Assembly (NCBI GenBank): GCA_041920465.1
Contig: JBHGXW010000062.1
Coordinates: 13,382 to 77,381 of the forward strand
Reading direction: 5' to 3'
From: Brevibacillus_H sp041920465
GTDB taxonomy: Bacteria; Bacillota; Bacilli; Brevibacillales; Brevibacillaceae
Length of the DNA stretch: 64,000 nt
Within the stretch, counting starts at the first letter, position 1. Every line of letters begins with the position of its first letter. Shown here one piece after another: positions 58,000-64,000 of this stretch. A program made the translations under genes and the position numbers. The notes below the pieces were generated by a model, which saw only the letters and a program-made list of their open reading frames with translations, was not told the DNA's origin and ran no database searches.

Positions 58000-60315
58000 G
58001 TGAAGAAAAAGTTATTGATAGCCTGCCTCGCCGGGCTTTTATGGATACCGAATGCGGTGATCGCCGCACCATTTCCCGATAAAACAGATGCAATCGTTCA
58101 GGACGAAGGCAATTACATCAAATTGCCGGATCGGCAAAAATTCGCGGATTCCGTCAAACAGTATCCCGACCAGTACAAAGTAGTAGTCGTAGATAGCATC
58201 AAACCGGAAGCAAACAGCGCAGACGAGTATGCCCATAAACTTTACGATAAATACAACTTGCCTGATAACGCGATGGTTATTGTGCTTGACATCGATACGG
58301 AACAGGTGGGTGTGTACGCCGGCTTGGCCATGCAGAACAAGGGTGCCAAATTGGAAATGCTCCACGAAAAGCTTACCGCATACTATGAACCGTACCGCAA
58401 CCAGAAGGAGTATATGAAGGGCATTGAACTGTTTGTGAATGAAGTGAACGCGGAGATGGAACGGCTTGCTGCCAATCCTGCTTCTCCAACTGTTAATGCC
58501 CAGACTTCACCGGCAAAACCTGTACCACGGGAGGAGTCAATCTGGACAAGCATCCCTTGGTGGCTGTACGGAATTGTCGCTTTGTTTCTCGCTTCTATCA
58601 CCGGAATCTTCTCCTTGATGATTCGCCGGCGCAACGTCTTTGGTGAAGTGGACGACGTGGAAGACTGGAAAGACGAACTGGTTGAAAAAATCCAGATGAT
58701 CGAAGTAGAAAAGTCGATGCGTAAAGCGACAGGGCTTACCGAAGAGCATTTTGCCCATCTGGTAAACCGCAAAGAGAACATGCTTCGCGTGCGAATTCCC
58801 GATGTGGAAATGATTATTCTGGAGGCAGAGGATGCTTGCGACCGCTTCCGTTTTCAAGCGGCCCGAAGCCTGCTTGCGGAAGGCAGAGAGATTCTTGCGG
58901 AGATCGAAGCGGAGTTAAGCGAACTGAAGACAGATACGACCAAAGTGGTTCAGTCGAAAAAAGAGAGCAAGCAGGTAATCCCGGAAATCTCCAAGCTTGT
59001 GGAGGCGGCTGAACGCAAATTAACCCATTATCGCTTGGAATACGGGCTCTCTTTTCATGAGTTGAAGGTTCAGCTTGATGATGTGGAGAAACTGCGAAGA
59101 GAAGCGAAAAGCGCTCTTGCTTCCGGCGATGACGTGCAAGCGTACGAGAAAACCATACTGGCTCAACAGATGCTGGAAGAGTTGGTCAGATTACTTGACC
59201 AGATTCCGGAACTGGTTACTCTGGTGCATAAAGAGATGACGGAAGAACTAAAACAGTTGGAGCAAAACATTTCTCTTGCATTGGGTGATGGATATGATTT
59301 GAACGAAAGCGCATTGGACACCGGAATGCTTCAGGCAAAGCAATTGCTGCAAGCGGCAATCAATGCACTGGAAGAAGGCAGCCTGTCTCTGGCCAAAACA
59401 CATTCCAAAGCGTTCGAAGTTCAAGTGGATCATATTTATCAGACGATAGAGGATACCGTAAATGTTGCACAAAAACAGGTGGCAGCCGCAATTTCTTTGC
59501 AAGCCGAACAGAAAGAGGCGGAACTAGAAGCCCTGCCGGTCAAGGCGGTACAAGCCGAAGCTGTTCCAGTCGAAACGGAGCAAGCCGAAGCTTTCCAGGT
59601 CGAAACGGAGCAACCGGAGCAAGCTGAAGCTGATCCGGTTTCGGCTGCTCCTATGGCAATGAGCCAGGAGGAGCGGCAAGTTCTGTTGGATCAAGGAGGA
59701 AATCATTCCGAGAGTCAAGCTGCGCCGGAAGAAGAGATAGAATATGAATTGGTGATTCCGAGGCTGACCGCTCATGATGATACCGGGGAGGAACAACCGG
59801 AGGAAGTTTATGAACCGGTAATAGAGACCGAGGACGATGCCTTGGATGAGATGGAGCGTATCTCAGGTGCGCTGGTTTGCATTCGCCAGCAGGTTAAGCG
59901 AAGCTATCTGCCGGGAGTACCGGACGAACTGAAATTATTGTTTGATCAAGTGGTACAGACTCTGGGCCGTGTGAAGCTAACCATGGAAACGTACAACTAT
60001 TCTCTGGATGAAGTTGCTTTTCTATTGAATGAAGCCAATGAATTGTTGATCGAAACGCAAAAGATGGCGGCTCATACGATCTCCACGTGTCAATTGGCAG
60101 AGGGAGCCATCCAATATACCAACCGTTACCGCCGCCAAAACAGACAGGTAAATGAACTGTTGTCCAAAGCGGAAGCGGCCTTCCGTCAGCTACGATTCAG
60201 CGAAGCGCTCCATTTGGCGGAAGAGGCAAGATTGATTATTGAAGGCGAGCCGGAGACGACCGTATCAGCCAATCGTTGGCTGCTCCGACGCAAGAAAAAG
60301 GAGATCCATCGCTAA
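58000..60315 (+). CDS. TPM-domain / EzrA-like coiled-coil membrane protein
   Basis: 771 residues. A signal peptide (1-22) and a TPM (YgcG/Rv2345-like) domain at about 25-165 (YIKLPDRQKFADSVKQYPDQYKVVVVDSI...) are outside. One membrane helix is at about 185-205 (WWLYGIVALFLASITGIFSLM). Long coiled-coil helices follow at about 215-500, then an acidic Glu/Ala-rich linker (about 505-640). A C-terminal helical module (AIQYTNRYRRQNRQVNELLSKAEAAFRQLRFSEALHLAEEA) resembles the end of EzrA. EzrA regulates FtsZ rings; the refZ-ezrA neighbourhood of B. subtilis supports that link. The TPM part is extra. The GTG start follows AAAGGGG. Confidence 0.8.
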   Translation: MKKKLLIACLAGLLWIPNAVIAAPFPDKTDAIVQDEGNYIKLPDRQKFADSVKQYPDQYKVVVVDSIKPEANSADEYAHKLYDKYNLPDNAMVIVLDIDTEQVGVYAGLAMQNKGAKLEMLHEKLTAYYEPYRNQKEYMKGIELFVNEVNAEMERLAANPASPTVNAQTSPAKPVPREESIWTSIPWWLYGIVALFLASITGIFSLMIRRRNVFGEVDDVEDWKDELVEKIQMIEVEKSMRKATGLTEEHFAHLVNRKENMLRVRIPDVEMIILEAEDACDRFRFQAARSLLAEGREILAEIEAELSELKTDTTKVVQSKKESKQVIPEISKLVEAAERKLTHYRLEYGLSFHELKVQLDDVEKLRREAKSALASGDDVQAYEKTILAQQMLEELVRLLDQIPELVTLVHKEMTEELKQLEQNISLALGDGYDLNESALDTGMLQAKQLLQAAINALEEGSLSLAKTHSKAFEVQVDHIYQTIEDTVNVAQKQVAAAISLQAEQKEAELEALPVKAVQAEAVPVETEQAEAFQVETEQPEQAEADPVSAAPMAMSQEERQVLLDQGGNHSESQAAPEEEIEYELVIPRLTAHDDTGEEQPEEVYEPVIETEDDALDEMERISGALVCIRQQVKRSYLPGVPDELKLLFDQVVQTLGRVKLTMETYNYSLDEVAFLLNEANELLIETQKMAAHTISTCQLAEGAIQYTNRYRRQNRQVNELLSKAEAAFRQLRFSEALHLAEEARLIIEGEPETTVSANRWLLRRKKKEIHR

Positions 60316-60518
60316 TGTCCTACTTCTTACCCTTGTTTCTGATTGCCATCGGTCTTATCGTCATGTGGCAGCCGCGTACAAAGCGCTGGCAGGAGCGAAT
60401 CCGCGTTCATTTCGGCGGTAATGAAACGCGTGTTAAGCAGCGGGCCAACACTTTCTTTCTGTTGGGATTTGCTTTCTTGCTGGGAGGATTCGCTCTCTTG
60501 TACAAACTGACGGTGTAG
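60315..60518 (+). CDS. Small two-helix membrane protein, 67 aa
   Basis: ATG at 60315 overlaps the stop of the TPM-EzrA gene by one base (TAATG), with AAGGAGATCC upstream. Two hydrophobic segments (FLPLFLIAIGLIVMW and TFFLLGFAFLLGGFALLY) flank a basic loop (KRWQERIRVHF). No family is recognised. Tight coupling suggests it works with the EzrA-like protein. Confidence 0.75.
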   Translation: MSYFLPLFLIAIGLIVMWQPRTKRWQERIRVHFGGNETRVKQRANTFFLLGFAFLLGGFALLYKLTV

Positions 60519-60797
60519 CGTGGACGGCTATTCCGGCAAAAAAAGTGAGCGTCGAATCGGTTCGACGCTCCAAGAGATAAAGGGAGTAGAGGTGTGTGAA
60601 TCAGCAACCGACTACTTTTAGGGGGAGTAGGGTCCTGAATCGCTCTTCAAAAAGAAGAGTACCTTACTCACATATTACCCATTTTTTCAAATCTTAAACC
60701 TACCAAGTCTCTTTTTTTCATGAAAAAATTATTTATAGCCGGGCAGGTTAAAATCGTCAGGAGAAAAAGTAGTCAACCAGCAACACGAACAGGAAAG
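60519..60797. other. Intergenic region with hairpins
   Basis: Between convergent units. A hairpin GAGCGTCGAA...TTCGACGCTC (60549-60572) has A-rich sequence before it, so it works as a minus-strand terminator. A small CTCTTC/GAAGAG hairpin lies near 60641-60658. GACTACTTTT (60610-60619) and AAAAGTAGTC (60765-60774) are inverted copies. No credible gene with a start codon was found. Confidence 0.5.
60543..60573 (-). terminator. Minus-strand terminator
   Basis: GAGCGTCGAACC...TTCGACGCTC, then ACTTTTTTT on the minus strand; probably the 3' end of the flavoprotein transcript, 225 nt beyond its stop. Confidence 0.7.
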
Positions 60798-62111
60798 CTA
60801 CGGCTTTGATCGTTTCCTGACGATGAGAGAAGCCGGACTGGATTGCGCGTGCTTGGCGCCATGATAGCCGGCCACATAACCCGAGGAGAAGGCGATCGTA
60901 ATGTTGTATCCGCCTGTATGGGCATGCACATCCATAACCTCACCCGCAAAAAATAAACCCGATACCAATTTGGACTGCATCGTTTTGGGATCGATCTCCT
61001 TGACGCTGACGCCGCCGCCGGTAATAAATGCTTCCTCCAGCGACAAGGTTTTGGTTACGGTGATGGGAAAAGCTTTGATCAATTGGACAAACGTTTGCCA
61101 GTTTTTTTTGGACATATGACTAAACGTGGTTTCTTCAGAAATTCCGGCCAACTGCAGCAATGGCGGGATTAACCGTTCCGGCAAATAACCTTTTAAAACG
61201 TTTTTCACCGCCTTCTTCGGCTGTTCCTCCAACATTCCCCAGGTTTTTGTCATCAATTCTTCCGCTGGTTTATCCGGCATCACGTCGATGAGTAGTGTGA
61301 GCGGTGCCTGGCCAAATTTTTTCTGGGTAATTGATACATAATGTCCCATCCGCAATGCTGCGGGGCCGGACAAGCCAAAATGGGTAAAGATCATGTCTCC
61401 TGTTTGGACGGAGACTTTTTTATTTTTGGGATCATATAACGTTAAAGCGACCCCTCTCAGCGACAATCCCTGCAGCTGCTTGTCCCGAATGTACGGATCA
61501 CTCGCAATCAATGGAACCTCAGTGGGATACAGATCGGTAATCGTGTGGCCCGCCTCTTTGGCCCAACTGTAGCCGTCGCCGTTAGAACCGGTTTGCGGAA
61601 CAGAACAGCCGCCTACGGCAATCACCACAGAAGGGGCCGACAGTATTTCTTTGTTTCGCAGAACAACACCCCGGCATGCGTCGTCTTCATACGAAACCCG
61701 CTCAACCGGGCTGTTTAGTTTAATCTCGACCCCTTGTTTCTTGAGCTGGTTGATGAGCGCGTTGGCGACACTAACCGCCTTATCTGACACGGGAAACATC
61801 CGTCCATTGTCTTCTTCTTTAAGCGGAACGCCCAGTTTCTCAAAAAACGAGATAATCTCCTGATTGCCAAACTGGGTAAGCGAGCTGTACATAAACCTTC
61901 CATTCCCCGGCATCTGTTTGATCAGCTCGTCCAATTCTTTTGCGTTCGTTACATTGCAGCGGCCGCCGCCGGAGATGATCAGTTTTCGCCCCAGCTTTTC
62001 CCCTTTTTCCACAAGACAAACGCGGGCTCCCTGATTCGCTGCCGAGTAAGAAGCCATCAGGCCGGCCGGTCCTCCGCCGATGACAATTACGTCAAATGAT
62101 CTATCCTTCAT
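60798..62111 (-). CDS. NAD(P)/FAD-dependent oxidoreductase (HI0933/BaiN-YtfP family)
   Basis: 437 residues. FAD-binding VIVIGGGPAGLMASYSAANQGARVCLVEKG near the N-terminus and GRKLIISGGGRCNVTNAKE are the family marks. The C-terminal FAD region is FITGGGVSVKEIDPKTMQSKLVSGLFFAGEVMDVHAHTGGYNITIAFSSGYVAG. The physiological reaction is not established. ATG at 62109-62111 with AAAGGATGG upstream is preferred over a 21-residue longer frame. It is divergent from the RRNPP-type regulator, so the promoter region is shared. Confidence 0.9.
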   Translation of the reverse strand: MKDRSFDVIVIGGGPAGLMASYSAANQGARVCLVEKGEKLGRKLIISGGGRCNVTNAKELDELIKQMPGNGRFMYSSLTQFGNQEIISFFEKLGVPLKEEDNGRMFPVSDKAVSVANALINQLKKQGVEIKLNSPVERVSYEDDACRGVVLRNKEILSAPSVVIAVGGCSVPQTGSNGDGYSWAKEAGHTITDLYPTEVPLIASDPYIRDKQLQGLSLRGVALTLYDPKNKKVSVQTGDMIFTHFGLSGPAALRMGHYVSITQKKFGQAPLTLLIDVMPDKPAEELMTKTWGMLEEQPKKAVKNVLKGYLPERLIPPLLQLAGISEETTFSHMSKKNWQTFVQLIKAFPITVTKTLSLEEAFITGGGVSVKEIDPKTMQSKLVSGLFFAGEVMDVHAHTGGYNITIAFSSGYVAGYHGAKHAQSSPASLIVRKRSKP

Positions 62112-62179
62112 CTTCAAACCATCCTTTGATCTACTGTATTTCTTATGATAGCGAAGAGGCGCGAGTTTTTCCATTACGA

Positions 62180-62271
62180 TAACATAGATAGAGTCTTATA
62201 ACATGTTCTAACTTTTTGTTAATTTTTTAGACAATTTACAGAATAAAAAACTGGTGATAACATCTATGTTA
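62180..62271. promoter_or_regulatory. Regulator promoter with TAACAT palindromes
   Basis: TTTACA (62235-62240) and TAACAT (62258-62263), 17 bp apart, with a TG one base before the -10, form an extended -10 promoter. The -10 is half of a perfect palindrome TAACAT-CT-ATGTTA (62258-62271). Further TAACAT sites occur at 62180 and about 62200. Autoregulation by the XRE-TPR protein is inferred. Confidence 0.5.
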
Positions 62272-62338
62272 GGTAAAAAAAGTAAATTGGAGGATGGGAT
62301 CTTAGGTGAGAAGCATGGCGGAGTGCCAAGAGGTACTG

Positions 62339-63622
62339 ATGTACACAACGATGGGGGAGCTAATCCAGAAAAAACGGGAACAAGCCACTTTGAAATTATC
62401 AGAATTGGCAAGAATATCAGGGGTTAGCAAAGGGGTTATCTCGAAGATCGAAAACGGTGATACCAAGCGCCCGGAATTTAAGACGATTCTGCCAATAGCG
62501 AAAGCCTTGCATATTCCTTTTGTGCAAATTATTGAACACTACATCGAAGTGGAACAGCGTCCAGAAGTTTTGCGTGAGATACTCATGGAGGCCATTCAGT
62601 TGTCCAATCTTCCGTTGGCCTCCAAGGTAGCTCTGAAGTTCCTTCAATCTACCTATGAGGACAGCTACACTTTAGTGGAACAGTTATACGAAATTGCTGG
62701 TTCTGTTACGGATACCGCTGCCAGGCTAACGCTGTATGATCGAATAATCAAATATGCAAGGGAGCGCGGCATGCTGCAATTCCTGGCGAAAGCGTTGTTG
62801 CAGAAGTATCTGATCGAGAGGCTTGACTTGAAGCGAATGGAGGAATCGTTTCGCGCTGGCGAGGAAATTACACACTATGTTGATTTTCTATCCCTCGAAG
62901 AAAGGATTACCTTTTATTTCCGAATGGCGCTGCAAGCCTATGCTATAAAAAAATACAAGCAATGTATTGAATTATGCGAGGCCGGTCTTGCACTAGAAAC
63001 GGTGGACACAGAACTAAAGGCAAGAGCCTATTTGGCAATGATCAACTCATTCTCCCGGTTAGGCAATTATGATGCTGTAGAAAATCATTTGGAAGTATTC
63101 GGAAACTTCCGGTATGATTTTGTTGAGGAAGCAACGAAGCTCACCAGGGCAATAACCAAGGCCAGAAAAAAGGAATACGGCGTAGCTGTTCCATTGCTAA
63201 AAGAATGTCTAGAAAAAATTGGTGATAATTCTCGGATACATGTTGTAAACGAACTGTTGGAAATCTATTTCCAGACAGGAGATATTGCCTCTATCGCCGA
63301 ACTGATTGAGAAGGAAAAAGAAGTTTTAACATTTGACCCAAAGACTCCTTATAAACACCTTTCGTTAGGCAGGTACTTTCGATATAAAGGTGCTTTCCAA
63401 GCGAAAACAGGCTCCCTTGAAGAAGGTATGGAAAGCTATCTGAACAGTTTGCTTACATACGGGGAAGTCAGTGCATTTCAGGAAATCGCCGAATGCATGA
63501 ACGACATTCTCACTCATTTTTTACTAGGCTCAAAAGCAATTGATTTTTGCTATGTTCAAAAGTTAAAAGATGTATATAATAGAATTATTAGGAAAAATAG
63601 TAATAAAAAGGAGGTTTTGTAA
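62339..63622 (+). CDS. XRE-TPR peptide-pheromone receptor regulator (RRNPP type)
   Basis: About 427 residues. An XRE helix-turn-helix occupies about residues 5-60 (MGELIQKKREQATLKLSELARISGVSKGVISKIENG). The rest is a long helical solenoid of TPR-like repeats (e.g. LKARAYLAMINSFSRLGNYDAVENHLEVF; HVVNELLEIYFQTGDIASIAELIEKE). This is the build of NprR/PlcR/Rap-class and Paenibacillus AloR-type receptors that bind re-imported peptides. ATG at 62339 has AAGAGG upstream; a GTG at 62306 gives 11 more residues. The stop is directly followed by a secreted pro-peptide gene whose AGGAGG lies in the last codons. Confidence 0.85.
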   Translation: MYTTMGELIQKKREQATLKLSELARISGVSKGVISKIENGDTKRPEFKTILPIAKALHIPFVQIIEHYIEVEQRPEVLREILMEAIQLSNLPLASKVALKFLQSTYEDSYTLVEQLYEIAGSVTDTAARLTLYDRIIKYARERGMLQFLAKALLQKYLIERLDLKRMEESFRAGEEITHYVDFLSLEERITFYFRMALQAYAIKKYKQCIELCEAGLALETVDTELKARAYLAMINSFSRLGNYDAVENHLEVFGNFRYDFVEEATKLTRAITKARKKEYGVAVPLLKECLEKIGDNSRIHVVNELLEIYFQTGDIASIAELIEKEKEVLTFDPKTPYKHLSLGRYFRYKGAFQAKTGSLEEGMESYLNSLLTYGEVSAFQEIAECMNDILTHFLLGSKAIDFCYVQKLKDVYNRIIRKNSNKKEVL

Positions 63623-63769
63623 ATGAAAAAAGCGATGATGATGATTGCAATGGTGCTAACAATGGCTGTAGTCGTGAATTTTCCGTCTGTAACTCACGAA
63701 AAAAACCCTAACAGCAAAGTAAAGAATGTGCATACGATCAGGCAATACGATTATGATCCAGGATATTAA
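63623..63769 (+). CDS. Secreted pro-peptide, putative pheromone of the adjacent receptor
   Basis: 48 residues. The start ATG abuts the receptor stop; AAGGAGG lies in the receptor's last codons, 7-8 nt before it. Residues 2-3 are Lys, followed by a hydrophobic core (AMMMIAMVLTMAVVVNF), a signal-peptide-like export segment. The remainder is short and polar (PSVTHEKNPNSKVK...), ending QYDYDPGY. That plan (receptor, then small exported pro-peptide with its active part at the C-terminus) is typical of Phr/NprX/PapR/AloP peptides. The mature form, probably 5-8 residues at or near the C-terminus, is a guess. Confidence 0.75.
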   Translation: MKKAMMMIAMVLTMAVVVNFPSVTHEKNPNSKVKNVHTIRQYDYDPGY

Positions 63770-63798
63770 ATGAATACGCTGATCATTCATCCCCCTCT

Positions 63799-63825
63799 GA
63801 ACGCTCCCGCAGCGTTCTTTTTTTT
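63799..63825 (+). terminator. Terminator of the receptor-peptide operon
   Basis: GAACGCT-N5-AGCGTTC followed by eight T. Confidence 0.88.
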
Positions 63826-63840
63826 CATAATTTTTCATAA

Positions 63841-64000
63841 GAAAGTTTAATCACTTTAAATTATGAAAGTGGTTAAACTTTCATCCAACGGTTATGAAAA
63901 GGAAAGAGCTTCGTCCCATTGCGTGTTCCTTGTGAAGGCAAGGCAAAGTGAAGAGAGTGAAGGAAGGAATCAGAGTCGTCAGATGAGAAGCTCCTGTGAA
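63841..64000 (+). repeat. Intergenic structured repeat, copy R5 (runs off the window)
   Basis: Almost identical to R1 and R4: opening hairpin GAAAGTTTAATCACTTT / AAAGTGGTTAAACTTTC at 63841-63882, CTTCGTCCC near 63908, GTGAAGGCA, GAGTCG at 63973-63978, and the start of the GAAGCT hairpin. The right-hand half lies beyond the window. It begins 15 nt after the terminator T-run. Confidence 0.88.

Noticed and set aside
60757..60870. Minus-strand open frame ending in a hydrophobic stretch (AVAFLFVLLVDYFFS)
   Set aside because: It looks like a small membrane peptide, but the frame has no ATG, GTG or TTG at a useful place and overlaps the end of the flavoprotein gene. It may be chance or a lost extension.
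21715..64000. The dispersed repeats as a CRISPR array or an insertion sequence
   Set aside because: The copies are kilobases apart with no spacer array, no cas genes and no transposase or target duplications seen. A non-autonomous mobile element remains possible.

Overview
The window looks like chromosome of a low-to-mid GC, spore-forming, Gram-positive bacterium of the Brevibacillus/Paenibacillaceae type (an inference). The evidence is strong AGGAGG ribosome sites with frequent TTG/GTG starts, a bacilliredoxin-like YtxJ, S-layer homology domains, YheC/D and YjcZ sporulation-type proteins, T-box and S-box leaders, and gene order shared with Bacillus subtilis (ytxJ, aroA, ccpA, acuCBA, tyrS, rpsD, a GAF-GGDEF gene, a refZ-like TetR gene, then an EzrA-like gene). 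No tRNA, rRNA, CRISPR array, prophage or transposase was seen.

Layout. 0-6 kb: a partial gene, a frameshifted quinone oxidoreductase, an MFS exporter, an IclR regulator and an ECF sigma/anti-sigma operon with an ECF-type promoter of its own. 6-13 kb: aconitase and a divergent molybdenum-cofactor cluster (moeB and a MoaD-MoaE fusion leftward, moaA and moaC rightward). 13-20 kb: an MBOAT/SGNH O-acylation pair and a MarR-controlled RND efflux operon with twin operators. 20-26 kb: S-box-controlled mtnE, a Nudix gene, an unknown gene behind Fur-like boxes, an encapsulin with its IMEF ferritin-like cargo, an HD-GYP protein and a PDZ-less HtrA-type protease. 26-35 kb: PadR and MarR regulators, aminopeptidase, YjcZ micro-proteins, a spore ATP-grasp protein, ytxJ, a pterin dehydratase and an FtsA-like ATPase. 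35-48 kb: aroA-ccpA-mtnN (the last fused to a glutaredoxin), acuABC, a class A PBP, T-box tyrS and rpsD. 48-62 kb: an SLH protein, phosphatase, diguanylate cyclase, secreted or membrane proteins, a refZ-like gene, a TPM-EzrA chimera and a flavoprotein. 62-64 kb: an XRE-TPR (RRNPP-type) receptor directly followed by a 48-residue secreted pro-peptide.

The most striking unexplained feature is a family of six related intergenic elements (about 97-280 nt) near 21.7, 28.3, 29.6, 37.1, 45.6 and 63.8 kb. Most open with a 17-bp hairpin (GAAAGTTTAAYC...). The copies that are complete at both ends close with an outer stem that differs in sequence between copies but keeps its pairing, followed by a run of T. 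This suggests a repeated structured RNA or a small mobile element. One copy lies between the tyrS T-box and tyrS, two bracket an aminopeptidase gene, and one is cut off by the start of a Nudix gene.

Three reading-frame breaks (near 1083, 5197 and 33115) would each be repaired by one extra base in a short homopolymer. They may be sequence errors or real mutations.
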